Assembly (NCBI GenBank): GCA_963837635.1 | Contig: CAWINY010000006.1 | Span: forward strand, 1 to 64,000 | DNA length: 64,000 nt | Direction of reading: 5' to 3' | Origin: CAWINY01 sp963837635 | GTDB lineage: Bacteria; Acidobacteriota; Terriglobia; Terriglobales; Acidobacteriaceae | Shown here: piece by piece, positions 7,682-17,392 of the stretch | How positions within the stretch are numbered: position 1 is the stretch's first letter | How the letters are laid out: the number at the start of each line of letters is the position of its first letter | The notes under the pieces: model-generated | The model's database searches: none | Seen by the model: the letters and a program-made list of their open reading frames with translations, nothing else | Told to the model about the DNA's origin: nothing | Translations under genes and position numbers: made by a program

Positions 7682-10609
7682 ATGCACTGGTTGTTGCTTC
7701 TTATATTGACACTCTTACCAACCATCCCTGCACTAGCGCAGACGGCCTCCTTGAAGGGTCACGTACTTGATGCGACCGGGGCTGTGGTGCCCCAGGCAAA
7801 AGTTATTCTGAGTCGCGTCGGCCAAGCCGCACAGACGACAACTTCGGACCAAGCCGGGTCCTATTCGCTTACTGGGATAGTTCCAGACAGCTACAGCGTG
7901 GAGGCTGCAACCAACGACATGGCGCAGGCAGAGCCGGAAAGTATTGTGTTGACATGCGGCCTGCAGACGTTGGACCTGCGCTTGATAGTCAAAGAGGTAC
8001 GGCAAAAACTGAGCGTGCAGGAAAACGCGGAGGTCGCACTGAGTACCGATTCGTCTAATAATGCCAGCGCCCTGGTATTGAGCGGCGACGACCTGGAGGC
8101 GCTCCCCGAGGATCCGGATGATCTTCAGGCTGACCTGCAGGCGCTCGCCGGTCCTTCGGCGGGGCCGAACGGCGGGACTATATTTGTCGACGGCTTCAGC
8201 AAAGGGGATCTGCCAACGAAAAGTTCGATTCGCGAAATTCGCATCAACCAGAATCCATTCTCGCCGGAATACGACAAACTTGGCTATGGAAGAATAGATA
8301 TCTTCACCAAGCCGGGGAGCGACCGCTATCACGGAACGGTCAATTATAACTTCGCCAATCAGTCCTGGAACTCGCGCAATCCCTACTCGGCGGAGAAGGC
8401 TCCTTTTCTACTCAATGAATTTGAAGGAGGAGCCAGCGGTCCGCTCAATAAGCGAGCGTCCTTTGCGGTCGATGCCCAGAAAAACATGGTGGATGACGGC
8501 GCTATCACCAACGCCGTGATCCTCGATCCCTCAACCCTCGCGGCCACCCCGTTTGCGAGCACCATTACGTCGCCGCAGCGCTTCATCAAAGTCAGCCCGC
8601 GGCTTGACTACCAACTCTCTCCGAACAACACGATCACCTTCCGTTATGGCATCACGCATGCGGATATCCAAGACGCTGGAATCGGCAGCTTCGATCTGAT
8701 ATCCCGCGGTTATCACACCCAATATACCAATCAGACGGTGCAGTTTGCCGAGACCGCCGTGCTGGACCGGATCCTTAACGAAACCCATTTCCAATACTAT
8801 CGCAAGAACTTTCAGACCACCGCGAATACGGAAGACCCGGTGCTAAAGGTGCTGGGGGATTTTAACGGTGGCGGATCGAACTCCGCGCGTTCCTCGGATG
8901 TACAAGATAGTTTCGAACTGCAGAATTACACCTCCGTGACCCATGGCCCCCACGCCTTAAAGTTCGGCGTCCGCATGCGAGGCGACCTAGACCACAACGT
9001 TTCACCGCAGAATTTCGACGGGTCCTACACCTTTGCGGGCGGCGACCTGGGGCCGGTCCTCGGTAGCGACAACCAGCCGGTGATGAGCGCTTCCGGCCAG
9101 CCGCTGCTCACGCCGATTAGCGCGATTGAACGATACCGCCGTACCCTTGTGCTCACACAACTCGGCTACTCCCCGAGCAAGGTTCGCGCCCTGGGCGGTG
9201 GGGCCAGCGAGTTCAACATCAGCACGGGTCAACCCTGGTCGTCCGTCCACCAAATCGACTTCGCTGTATTTGCCGGCGATGACTGGCGGGTACGCCCCAA
9301 CTTCACGCTCGGCCTGGGGTTGCGCTATGAAGGCCAAAGCAATCTTCACGACTGGCATGATTGGGCGCCGCGCCTGTCCGTCGCCTGGTCGCCGGCGGGT
9401 TCGAAGAAGACCGTGTTGCGCGCCGGATTCGGAATGTTTTACGACCGCTTCGGCCTCAGCAACACGCTTGCAGCCGAGCGCTACAACGGCTGGGTTCAGC
9501 AGCAGTATGTAATAACCAACCCGGACTTCTTCCCGGCGATTCCTGCCATTTCCCAACTCGGCTCGGCGCAAGTACAGGCGATTGAGAAAGTTAGCCCCCA
9601 GTTGCGGGCGCCCTACATTATGCAGACCGCTGTCACCCTGGAGCGCCAGTTAGGGAGCAACACGACCCTGGCACTGACCTACAGCAACGCGCATGGAGTC
9701 CACATGCTGCGTTCGGAAGATATCAATGCGCCGCTCCTGGGAACCTACAACCCGGGCGTGGCGGGAAGCGGCGTTTTCCCCATGGGCCGCCCAGGGCCGG
9801 TCTTTCTGATGGAATCATCGGGAATCTATAACCAGAATCAGCTCGTTGCGAACTTAAGGATGAAGCTGAATGCCCGGAGCTCCCTGTTTGCGTTCTATGT
9901 GCTCAACAAAGCGATGAGCAATACGGACGGCATCAACACCTTCCCCGCGAACCCCTATGACTCAACCGGCGAGTACGGGCCTGCCTCTACCGATGTGCGC
10001 CATAGGATTACTGTCGGCGGATCCCTTGAGATGATGCGGAACATACGCATCAGTCCATATGTAATTATAGAATCCGGAGCGCCGTTTGATATCACCACCG
10101 GAAACGATCCTTACGGTACAACGCTATTCAACAGCCGACCAGGGATAGCCACCAATGCTTCCAAACCGGGGCTGATTCAGACCTCCTACGGTCTTCTTGA
10201 TCCCAACCCGGATGCCAGCGAGAGGCTAGTATCGCGGAATTTCGGCCGTGGTCCCAGCGTGATTACGGTAAATCTCCGGGTAGGGAAAGCCTTTGGGTTT
10301 GGACCGCTCAAAGGAGAACAAGAAGGAAAATCATCCCAGGGTGCTGGACCCGTGCCTGTCGGAGCGGTCGGCAAGCATGGTCTTCATTCGGTTCTCAGTG
10401 CGCCGACCACGGCACGCCGCTATACCCTGAGCCTCTCGATGTCGGCGCGCAATCTTTTCAATCACACCAATCCAGGGCCCATCGTCGGGAACATCACCTC
10501 GCCTCTTTTCGACCGTTCCAATCAGATCGCGGGCGCGCCGAATGGCGAGGGCTTCTACGAAACGGCCAACAATCGCCGACTTGAAATGCAGATGCGATTT
10601 ACCTTTTGA
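7682..10609 (+). CDS. Oar-type TonB-dependent receptor with carboxypeptidase-regulatory N-domain
   Basis: A 975-residue outer-membrane protein. After a signal peptide (hydrophobic LLLLILTLLPTIPALA) comes a carboxypeptidase-regulatory domain (about 22-100: LKGHVLDATGAVVPQAKV, GSYSLTGIVPDSYSVEA), a plug-like region (about 110-245, with GGTIFVDGFS and YGRIDIFTKPGSDRYHG) and a long beta-barrel ending in the aromatic MQMRFTF needed for outer-membrane assembly. This is the Oar-like group abundant in Acidobacteriota, thought to import large or unusual substrates with TonB energy. The ATG at 7682 has CAGGGAAACC upstream; an in-frame ATG at 7655 would spoil the signal peptide. It heads the first receptor/propeller/phosphoesterase module. 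Confidence 0.9.
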   Translation: MHWLLLLILTLLPTIPALAQTASLKGHVLDATGAVVPQAKVILSRVGQAAQTTTSDQAGSYSLTGIVPDSYSVEAATNDMAQAEPESIVLTCGLQTLDLRLIVKEVRQKLSVQENAEVALSTDSSNNASALVLSGDDLEALPEDPDDLQADLQALAGPSAGPNGGTIFVDGFSKGDLPTKSSIREIRINQNPFSPEYDKLGYGRIDIFTKPGSDRYHGTVNYNFANQSWNSRNPYSAEKAPFLLNEFEGGASGPLNKRASFAVDAQKNMVDDGAITNAVILDPSTLAATPFASTITSPQRFIKVSPRLDYQLSPNNTITFRYGITHADIQDAGIGSFDLISRGYHTQYTNQTVQFAETAVLDRILNETHFQYYRKNFQTTANTEDPVLKVLGDFNGGGSNSARSSDVQDSFELQNYTSVTHGPHALKFGVRMRGDLDHNVSPQNFDGSYTFAGGDLGPVLGSDNQPVMSASGQPLLTPISAIERYRRTLVLTQLGYSPSKVRALGGGASEFNISTGQPWSSVHQIDFAVFAGDDWRVRPNFTLGLGLRYEGQSNLHDWHDWAPRLSVAWSPAGSKKTVLRAGFGMFYDRFGLSNTLAAERYNGWVQQQYVITNPDFFPAIPAISQLGSAQVQAIEKVSPQLRAPYIMQTAVTLERQLGSNTTLALTYSNAHGVHMLRSEDINAPLLGTYNPGVAGSGVFPMGRPGPVFLMESSGIYNQNQLVANLRMKLNARSSLFAFYVLNKAMSNTDGINTFPANPYDSTGEYGPASTDVRHRITVGGSLEMMRNIRISPYVIIESGAPFDITTGNDPYGTTLFNSRPGIATNASKPGLIQTSYGLLDPNPDASERLVSRNFGRGPSVITVNLRVGKAFGFGPLKGEQEGKSSQGAGPVPVGAVGKHGLHSVLSAPTTARRYTLSLSMSARNLFNHTNPGPIVGNITSPLFDRSNQIAGAPNGEGFYETANNRRLEMQMRFTF

Positions 10610-10707
10610 AGCAATGCGCCCAACTCGCGGCACATTGATAAGTCTGGACAGGCTAGACGAGAAACGAAAGATGACTTTAATGAAGCACCAACCAAAGGAG
10701 CACTGAT

Positions 10708-11718
10708 ATGAAATCTGCGTTACGTCTTCTGGTCATGGTATTGAGCGCGTCGTTCGCGCTGCAAGCGGCAACGTACAAAGTAGAAACCCGTTACCCGATT
10801 GGCGGTACCGAAGGGTGGGACTACATTACCGTCGATAGCGCCGCCCGCCGCCTATATGTTTCGCACGGCGTGCGGGTGAATGTCCTCGATGCGGATACGG
10901 GTAAGGTCGTTGGTGTTATCGAAGACACGCCAGGCGTACATGGAATTGCCATCGCTTCCACTGTTAGTCACGGATTCACCACCAATGGCAAGGAGAATAT
11001 GGTGTCTATGTTCGACACCAAGACGCTGGCCCTCATCAAGAAAATCAGTGTTGGCAATAAGCCTGACGGTATTCTCTTCGATAAGACCAGCCAGCGGGTG
11101 TTCACCAACAACCATGGAACGCACGACATCACGGCTATCGATGCGGACAGCGGCAAGGTAGTGGGCACAGTGGATGTCAAGGGCGACGGCGAGGGCATCG
11201 TCAGCACCAAAGATGGCCTTGTGTACGTCAATCTTGAGGATACATCGGAAGTGGTGGCCTTCGATGCCAAGACCCTGGAAGTAAAGCACCGTTTCGCCAT
11301 TGATGGCTGCAAGGCTCCCACCGGCTTGGCCATGGACCGCAAAAACAACCGTTTGTTCAGCGCCTGCCACAACGAGGTTCTGGTGGTGTTGGACGCAACG
11401 AATGGCAAGAAGGTAGCAAGCCTCCCCATCGGCAATGGTCCCGACGCCGCTGGGTTCGACGCCAAAGAAGGCTTGATATTCGTTTCCAATGGCGACGGCA
11501 CCCTGAACGTGATCCAGGAGAAGTCGCCCGACAAGTATGAAAGTGTGGAAGCGGTAACCACTCAGATAAGCGCCAAAACCATGGCCTACGACAGCAAGAC
11601 TAAGAAAGTCTTTTTGCCCGCAGCCGAAATAGAGGTAACGCCGGCAAGCGATCCGTCCCAGAAGCCGAAGAAAACGATTAAAGAAGGGACCTTCTCCGTT
11701 CTGGTGGTTAGCAAGTAG
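10708..11718 (+). CDS. Secreted YncE-like beta-propeller protein
   Basis: 336 residues: a signal peptide (cleavage after ALQAA) and a YVTN/YncE-type seven-bladed propeller. Blades are visible as repeats of the type LYVSHG-x-x-V-x-VLDADTGKVVG, VFTNNHGTHDITAIDADSGK, VYVNLEDTSEVVAFDAKT and LIFVSNGDGTLNVI. YncE proteins are periplasmic scaffolds; some bind DNA or metal, and in several genomes they sit next to TonB receptors. AAAGGAGCACTGAT before the ATG is a good ribosome site. It lies 98 bases after the receptor and shares long blocks with the propeller at 17393-18433 (e.g. YPIGGT-x-GWDY and APTGLA-x-D-x-K), showing a duplicated module. Confidence 0.88.
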   Translation: MKSALRLLVMVLSASFALQAATYKVETRYPIGGTEGWDYITVDSAARRLYVSHGVRVNVLDADTGKVVGVIEDTPGVHGIAIASTVSHGFTTNGKENMVSMFDTKTLALIKKISVGNKPDGILFDKTSQRVFTNNHGTHDITAIDADSGKVVGTVDVKGDGEGIVSTKDGLVYVNLEDTSEVVAFDAKTLEVKHRFAIDGCKAPTGLAMDRKNNRLFSACHNEVLVVLDATNGKKVASLPIGNGPDAAGFDAKEGLIFVSNGDGTLNVIQEKSPDKYESVEAVTTQISAKTMAYDSKTKKVFLPAAEIEVTPASDPSQKPKKTIKEGTFSVLVVSK

Positions 11719-11731
11719 CTGCGAGAACCAG

Positions 11732-11766
11732 GAAGAGCACGCCGCGGTCTCGCCAGCGTGCTCTTC
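11732..11766 (+). terminator. Hairpin between propeller and phosphoesterase genes
   Basis: An 11-bp perfect stem, GAAGAGCACGC (11732-11742) and GCGTGCTCTTC (11756-11766), with a 13-base loop, 14 bases after the propeller stop. No U-run follows, so it may attenuate or stabilise the message rather than fully terminate it. Confidence 0.45.
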
Positions 11767-11831
11767 GCTCGTAACATCCTCGGTCTGCCTTTGGGCAGCT
11801 TTCGAAACCTGAGCAGCGTGAGAGGATCTTG

Positions 11832-13589
11832 ATGAAACGTTCGTATTTGAAAAACGCGATCTTAGGACTTTTACTCACCATGGCTTCTGCTTCCGCGTTA
11901 TCGGCACAGTCATGGAAATTCGGCGTGCTGGCCGACACGCAGTGGGGGCACGATGACGGAAGGAATCCGGGCTCCTGCGCCGTCGATATCGTGAAGGCCA
12001 CCAACAAGGAATTTATCAAGCATGGCGTAAAGTTCGTCGTGGAAGTCGGCGACCTCGTGGATAAAACCGGCTCCAAAACCAGCACCAACGCGGAATCCAT
12101 CGCTAACTCGGAAGACATCCGCGCCGTCTTTGCCCAGGAGCTATATAACGCCGGAATCGGTTTCTTCCCGTTGCGTGGCAATCACGACGGGCATCCCCTT
12201 GCCGCCACCGAGTTCAAGCGCATCTATCCTCAAACGCTGAACGGCGGAATGAATGTTACCCCGGCGAATGTCTTTTCCGTGCCCAACCCCGATGCCGCGG
12301 TGCAACCCTTCCCGACTCCCAGCGGCTCGCCCTTTACGCTAGGGACACACTTCAGCAGCCCTGACCCTAGCACGACGAGCAATCTAGATTGGCGAGGTTT
12401 GACCTATTCTTTTGACTACGAAAACGCCCGGTTCATTCTGCTTGACCAGTTTCCTCCCGCCAATGCAGGCCCGGATCAGATGAATTTGACGATTGATCTA
12501 CAGCAGACCTGGATCAGCGCCGCTCTTGCCGGCAAGCAGGAGGGCGGACACGCCTTCGTGTTCGGCCACAAGGGTCTGATCAGCGAGAATCACCCTGACA
12601 CCCTGTTCGGAGAAGACCCCTCCAAAAATCCTACCGGCCAGGACGCATTCATTACCAGCCTGTATCAGCACGGAGTGCGGTACTACATGCAAGGTCACGA
12701 CCACATGCACGACCGTTCCCTTGTATCCGTCACTGGCGGCACTCCCTTCGACGGGGTAACGCCAAAAGTCGAGAACCTCCTCTGCGCGTCCGATAGCAAC
12801 AAGTTCTACACTCCCAAGGTTCCCTCGAACGATGACCGGAGCGACGTGCCAGCGTTCGGCCACAAGCGCCAGGCGCAGATTTCCCAGGACCTGCACAAGG
12901 TTGGCTTCTATATCTTCACCGTCGATGGCCCGCGTGTAACCGGTGAGTATTATGCCGCGCAAGTTCCCAATGCGGCCCCCTCGGCCAAGTGCAAAGAAGC
13001 ATCCCCCGAGTTGTGTGAATACATGATGCCCACAACGCCGCCCCTCACCTTTGTAAAAGCCGAGACCTTCGGCTATAGCCTGAACGGAAAGGAATTTCAG
13101 GTCTGCCAGGCGGGCCAGACAAATTGCAACAGCTCTTATGCGCAAGTAGCCGATAGCTACAAGGGCACAACGGTGAACATTTTGAGCGGCACGAACGGCA
13201 GCAAGGCTCAAGACTTCGACCACCGCTCATTCATTAAGACCGTTGACACGGGCTGGTCCGACAGTAACGGTGACACTGCTAGCAATATCCTGACCCTGTG
13301 GGGCATGGCCGATCTGGGCAGCAAACAGACCGATGTTTACACGCTTTCCATGACTTCTACCCCCTCCAAGTCTGGCACGGACAAAGATCCTTTGGTGCTG
13401 GCCACGAAAGCCCACGGCAAGTGGGTGAATGCGGTAGATCGGAACCAAGGAGGAACCAAGAAGTTTGTAGCCGGGCCCTGGAAAGCAAGCTATGAGTTGG
13501 GCACCTACGGCCTTGATCGAAAGACCAACACTGCGTGGGCAGTTGTCAACTATGCCGGCAAGTTCGCGGTTGCCCGTTTAGATCAATAG
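11832..13589 (+). CDS. Secreted calcineurin-like metallophosphoesterase
   Basis: 585 residues. A signal peptide (LLLTMASASALSA) precedes a calcineurin-type two-metal phosphoesterase domain with all motifs in order: LADTQWGHDD, VVEVGDLVD, RGNHDGH, FVFGHKG and MQGHDHMHD. The metal-binding D, H and N residues are thus present. The last 200 residues (after about 380) are an additional beta-rich region without a family I recognise. GAGAGGATCTTG just before the ATG at 11832 supports that start over TTG 11829. Members hydrolyse phosphomonoesters, diesters or nucleotides; the substrate here is unknown. It is third in the first module and matches, in role only, the shorter enzyme at 18703-19713. Confidence 0.9.
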   Translation: MKRSYLKNAILGLLLTMASASALSAQSWKFGVLADTQWGHDDGRNPGSCAVDIVKATNKEFIKHGVKFVVEVGDLVDKTGSKTSTNAESIANSEDIRAVFAQELYNAGIGFFPLRGNHDGHPLAATEFKRIYPQTLNGGMNVTPANVFSVPNPDAAVQPFPTPSGSPFTLGTHFSSPDPSTTSNLDWRGLTYSFDYENARFILLDQFPPANAGPDQMNLTIDLQQTWISAALAGKQEGGHAFVFGHKGLISENHPDTLFGEDPSKNPTGQDAFITSLYQHGVRYYMQGHDHMHDRSLVSVTGGTPFDGVTPKVENLLCASDSNKFYTPKVPSNDDRSDVPAFGHKRQAQISQDLHKVGFYIFTVDGPRVTGEYYAAQVPNAAPSAKCKEASPELCEYMMPTTPPLTFVKAETFGYSLNGKEFQVCQAGQTNCNSSYAQVADSYKGTTVNILSGTNGSKAQDFDHRSFIKTVDTGWSDSNGDTASNILTLWGMADLGSKQTDVYTLSMTSTPSKSGTDKDPLVLATKAHGKWVNAVDRNQGGTKKFVAGPWKASYELGTYGLDRKTNTAWAVVNYAGKFAVARLDQ

Positions 13590-13646
13590 AGTTGGCCTTG
13601 CTGAGACTGTACTTCTCTCCCCCGCCTCCTGGGAAGAGTTGCCAAA

Positions 13647-13675
13647 GGGCCTCATCACCGCAAGCGGTGAGGCCC
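13647..13675 (+). terminator. Hairpin after the first phosphoesterase gene
   Basis: GGGCCTCA-t-CACCG, loop CAAG, CGGTG-AGGCCC forms a strong GC stem with a small bulge about 60 bases past the stop. It lacks a U-run. It probably marks the end of the first module's transcript. Confidence 0.4.
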
Positions 13676-13765
13676 CGCAACACACGGTTGGCCAGCAACA
13701 TGGCAGAAGAGGGATCTCTCTTCGGCATGACACCGTTTGACAGGGTTGTACCCACCGACGCCTCG

Positions 13766-13874
13766 GAGCGCGTCCGAGTAATGCATAATCAGCAATGTGA
13801 GCTACAAGCAGTTGGGGTTTGTAAAAATAGAAATCGCAAGATATGGCCACGAAATTGATTACTCGGACACGCTC
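13766..13874. mobile_element. 109-bp MITE-like element
   Basis: Terminal inverted repeats GAGCGCGTCCGAGTAAT (13766-13782) and its partner ATTACTCGGACACGCTC (13858-13874) match at 16 of 17 positions. The interior encodes nothing. The first eight bases of the right-end repeat read outwards, GAGCGTGT, are identical to the end of the IS5-family element at 62167-63060, so this is probably a non-autonomous relative of an IS5-type element. No target duplication is evident. Confidence 0.55.
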
Positions 13875-14001
13875 TTAGTGCTGGTTCACGCAGCATGTAC
13901 CTCGGCGGCCAAAGCCGTCAATTGAGCACGAGGCACTCAGTTGAACACTCGAACAGGTGCGAGACAGGTGATGGATCCCGCGTAGCGCTTTTCATGAGGT
14001 A

Positions 14002-14023
14002 TTTACCTTCCCTTTACATACAC
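14002..14023. promoter_or_regulatory. Tandem 11-bp repeat upstream of the second receptor
   Basis: TTTACCTTCCC (14002-14012) is followed directly by TTTACATACAC (14013-14023): the TTTAC core recurs exactly 11 bases apart, as CTTTAG does upstream of the first receptor. This is the geometry of an OmpR/PhoB-type binding site. Regulation by the neighbouring two-component pair is inference. Confidence 0.4.
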
Positions 14024-14184
14024 GTAAGACACGGCGAGCAATGATATAGGGCGCATAACAAGCACTTCTCTGGGTTAATCGGGCCCCGCTCTGCGGGCGA
14101 GCGCCGAGCATTGCCCCGGGCAATTTCTACTTGCAATCTCATCTTGCCTTGCTCCGTGATGCAGGATGAACAAGAAAGGCTCCC

Positions 14185-17016
14185 ATGTCTCTGTTTAGAC
14201 GTGCTTCATGTTGTTTCGTTGTTTTTCTTTTTCTCGCGACGTTTCCACTCGCCGCCCAAACTAAGGGCGCGCCGAATGCTAATGCTATGGGCGCGGATCC
14301 CGGCGGCACCACCGCGCAAGGCGCAAAAGGCATGATTAGTGGACGCGTCACCGATAGCGCCGGCGCGGTGCTGCAGGGCGCCCGCATTGAGCTGCCGGGA
14401 AACGCCGCTGTGGTGTCCAACAACCAGGGCGAGTTTACGCTCGGTAATCTTGCCGCGGGCACGTACACTGTCACCATTTCCTATGTTGGCTTTGCGCCGT
14501 TCACCACCAATGTGACCGTCACTGCCGGTCAGGTGGCCCGGGTTGACGCTCCGTTGAGTGTGGGCAGCAAGAACGAACAAATTATCGTAACTGCGGAGCG
14601 CCCGCACGGCGAAGCCGAGTCGATCAATCGCATGCGCACGGCCGACAACATCGTGCAGGTGTTGCCCGCCGAGGTCATCACCAGTCTGCCCAACGCGAAT
14701 ATCGCCGATGCCGTGGGCCGCTTGCCCAGCGTTACCCTGGAGCGCGATGAGGGCGAAGGCAAGTACGTCCAAGTCAGAGGCACCGAACCTCGTCTTACTA
14801 ATGTCACGATTGACGGCATTAACGTCCCCTCGCCGGAGAAGGGGGTTCGCCAGATCAAACTCGACGCCGTGGCCGCTGACTTGGTTGAGTCGGTTGAGAT
14901 CAACAAGACTCTTCAGGCCAACATGGACGGCGACGGTATCGGCGGCTCGGTGAATCTGAAGACCAAGACCGCCAGCGCGCCGGAGTTCTCAGTCGAGGGC
15001 CTGGGTGGGTACACGCCCATCCTCGCGGGACGCGGCATGGATCAGTTTGCCGCTACTGCGGGCAAGCGCTTTGGCAAAGAGAAGAAGCTGGGCTTACTTT
15101 TTGGCGGCTCCTACGATTATAACGGGCGCGGCATCAACGACATGGAATCCGTTCCTACCGCCGACAGCGCCATTCCGCACTACGACAGTATGGATCTTCG
15201 CCATTACCAGTACAACCGTAGCCGCTATGGTTTCGCCGGCAGTGCCGATTACAAGCTCGGGCAAGATTCAAGCCTCTACGCCCGGGTTATGGATTCCACC
15301 CTCCTCAACTATGGCCATAAGACCGTCAATACACTCGTTGACGGTGGCGTACCCCAGCTCAGCCAGGACTGGCGCCGTCCGATTGATGGGGTTGGCAGCT
15401 TGCTGGTCGGCGGCCATCATGTCTTCTCCAAGTCTTGGATGGAATGGGATCTGTCGGTGGCGCGCTCGCGCGAGCTGGGCGGCAGCGGCGGGGCGAACTA
15501 CGCTTGGACTGGCGACCCCACCATGGTCTCTGCGTACAATGCCGGCGCAACGACCGACATGTACCGGCCTCAATTCACCGCTGGACCTGGCGCTTTCAAT
15601 CTTGCCAATTACTCGCTGACAGACTTCTCGGCCCCCACGGCAGGCAAGACGGCCCAACTCAATCTGCAAGGCTCGGCTTCGTATGGAAGGCGCTACCACC
15701 TGGGCGGCCACCCCTCGACTTTCGAGTTCGGCGCCAAGGTTCGCAACGCCCACAAGTACAACAATACTTATGGCCAAACATGGACCGTGAAGGACGGCGT
15801 GACGGCTCCTCTGGCAAGCCAATTCAGCACTGGCTACATCGACACGAACTACTACGACAAGAGTTACCAGGTTGGGCCTATGCTCGACTACAACAAGGTC
15901 AAAGCTTTTGTGGCGGCTAATTCTGGTTTGTTTGACCCCTCAGGAGGCCCAGGGGTAAACAAGAGCGACTACAACCTGACGGAGCGCGTCTCAGCCGGCT
16001 ACCTGATGAACACCATCGATCTCGCCAGCCGCGTTCGCCTAGCCGGCGGCGTTCGATTCGAGGGCACGGGTGTGAACACCCTCAGCTTCGACAAGGCCAC
16101 CAACGGTCTGACATTCAAGAACAACGGTTCCTACCTCGATGTGCTGCCGAGCGCATCCTTGCGTTTCGCTCTCACCCAGGACTCCGACGTCCGCCTCGTC
16201 TATAGCCGCGGTCTTGCCCGTCCAAATCCGTCAGACCTCACTGCGGCAGTCGGTGTGCCGGTCGTTAACCAAACACCGTATACCATCAGCATGGGCAACC
16301 CGAGTTTGAAGGCGGAACACGCCAACAACTACGACCTGCTCTTCGAACACTATTTGAGACCGCTCGGCATGATCCAGGCCGGCGTGTTTTACAAACAGCT
16401 GAGTGATCCCATCATTGCCACCCAGACGAAAGTAGCGTCGATACCGGGTGAACCGGTGCCACCATCCGGAGGCTACTATCTGGTGTCTCAACAGGGCAAC
16501 GCCGGCAGTGCGCACCTGGCGGGTTTTGAAATATCCTATCAGCAGCGCCTTAGCTTCCTCCCCGGCCCAATGGCCGGTTTGGGATTCTCCGGCAACTACA
16601 GCTACACCGCGTCGGAGGCGAGCGGCATTCCACACCGTACCGACCACCCCGCGCTGCTGCGCCAAGCGCCGCATACCTGGAACATCAGCCCGACTTATGA
16701 CCGCGGGCGGGTCTCAATGCGCGTCGGTCTGTCGTACAACGACTCCAACATCCACGCTTACAACTGGACAGACGGCGCCGATAGCGTCGGTGTCAAAGGC
16801 CCCAGCGGTGACGAGTATTTCTACTCGCATATGCAAGTGGACGCGGAAGGAACCGTTCGACTTTGGAAAGGTGTGAGCGCCATCGTGTCTGGCCTCAACC
16901 TGAACAACGAGCCGTTCGGCTTCTACTTTGGCAATCCGAAGTACGTAGAGCAGCGCGAATACTACAAACCAACCTTTGCCTTCGGCCTCCGCTGGACGCC
17001 TTCCCTCGAACGGTAG
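14185..17016 (+). CDS. TonB-dependent receptor (Caulobacter/Xanthomonas-type) with carboxypeptidase-regulatory N-domain
   Basis: 943 residues. Signal peptide (about 1-25), carboxypeptidase-regulatory domain (about 48-125: ISGRVTDSAGAVLQGARIEL, GTYTVTISYVGF), then a TonB plug (about 150-262) with PNANIADAVGRLPSVTLER, VQVRGTEPRLTNVTIDGI and GIGGSVNLKTKTA, the pattern of the TIGR01782-type receptors typical of oligotrophic bacteria. The beta-barrel fills the rest, ending FAFGLRWTPSLER. AGAAAGG lies before the ATG. It differs in subfamily from the receptor at 7682 yet heads the same gene order, so the modules may take up related but distinct compounds. Confidence 0.92.
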   Translation: MSLFRRASCCFVVFLFLATFPLAAQTKGAPNANAMGADPGGTTAQGAKGMISGRVTDSAGAVLQGARIELPGNAAVVSNNQGEFTLGNLAAGTYTVTISYVGFAPFTTNVTVTAGQVARVDAPLSVGSKNEQIIVTAERPHGEAESINRMRTADNIVQVLPAEVITSLPNANIADAVGRLPSVTLERDEGEGKYVQVRGTEPRLTNVTIDGINVPSPEKGVRQIKLDAVAADLVESVEINKTLQANMDGDGIGGSVNLKTKTASAPEFSVEGLGGYTPILAGRGMDQFAATAGKRFGKEKKLGLLFGGSYDYNGRGINDMESVPTADSAIPHYDSMDLRHYQYNRSRYGFAGSADYKLGQDSSLYARVMDSTLLNYGHKTVNTLVDGGVPQLSQDWRRPIDGVGSLLVGGHHVFSKSWMEWDLSVARSRELGGSGGANYAWTGDPTMVSAYNAGATTDMYRPQFTAGPGAFNLANYSLTDFSAPTAGKTAQLNLQGSASYGRRYHLGGHPSTFEFGAKVRNAHKYNNTYGQTWTVKDGVTAPLASQFSTGYIDTNYYDKSYQVGPMLDYNKVKAFVAANSGLFDPSGGPGVNKSDYNLTERVSAGYLMNTIDLASRVRLAGGVRFEGTGVNTLSFDKATNGLTFKNNGSYLDVLPSASLRFALTQDSDVRLVYSRGLARPNPSDLTAAVGVPVVNQTPYTISMGNPSLKAEHANNYDLLFEHYLRPLGMIQAGVFYKQLSDPIIATQTKVASIPGEPVPPSGGYYLVSQQGNAGSAHLAGFEISYQQRLSFLPGPMAGLGFSGNYSYTASEASGIPHRTDHPALLRQAPHTWNISPTYDRGRVSMRVGLSYNDSNIHAYNWTDGADSVGVKGPSGDEYFYSHMQVDAEGTVRLWKGVSAIVSGLNLNNEPFGFYFGNPKYVEQREYYKPTFAFGLRWTPSLER

Positions 17017-17054
17017 GGGCGTAGGCACGAACTGGTCGAAAACCCAACCACACT

Positions 17055-17083
17055 GCACGAGGAGCGCTCCGCGCTCCTCGTGC
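17055..17083 (+). terminator. Rho-independent terminator after the second receptor
   Basis: A perfect 13-bp stem, GCACGAGGAGCGC (17055-17067) with GCGCTCCTCGTGC (17071-17083) and a three-base loop, followed by TTTCT, 38 bases past the stop codon. The propeller gene downstream therefore probably has its own promoter or depends on read-through. Confidence 0.75.
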
Positions 17084-17127
17084 TTTCTACTCATCTAACC
17101 TGGATTATTCATGAGTACGACGAACAA

Positions 17128-17320
17128 TGGGTGGAGCAGGACTTCAGGGGCCCCCAACGAGCGCGAAGCGCTTGTCGGGGCAGAGCCCTACGTCCAGGGT
17201 GCGCGTGCAACGGCGGCTTTAGCCGCTGAGGTACCTAAAGGTTAGTGCGAAAGCACCTCGGGGGCTAAAGCCCGCATGGTTCCTGGGCTTTCTTGCAGGC
17301 CTGAAGGCCTGCTCCACCCA
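17128..17320. repeat. 193-bp palindromic intergenic element
   Basis: The ends TGGGTGGAGCAGGACTTCAG (17128-17147) and CTGAAGGCCTGCTCCACCCA (17301-17320) are inverted repeats matching at 19 of 20 bases. Inside are smaller palindromes of the GGCTTTAGCC / GGGCTAAAGCCC kind. It belongs to a set of such elements in this window. Confidence 0.65.
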
Positions 17321-17392
17321 ATTCACGAATCATGCGGGTTGAGCCATAATTCATAACATGTGAGCCGGGACAGCACACGGCTCAGGAGAGCC

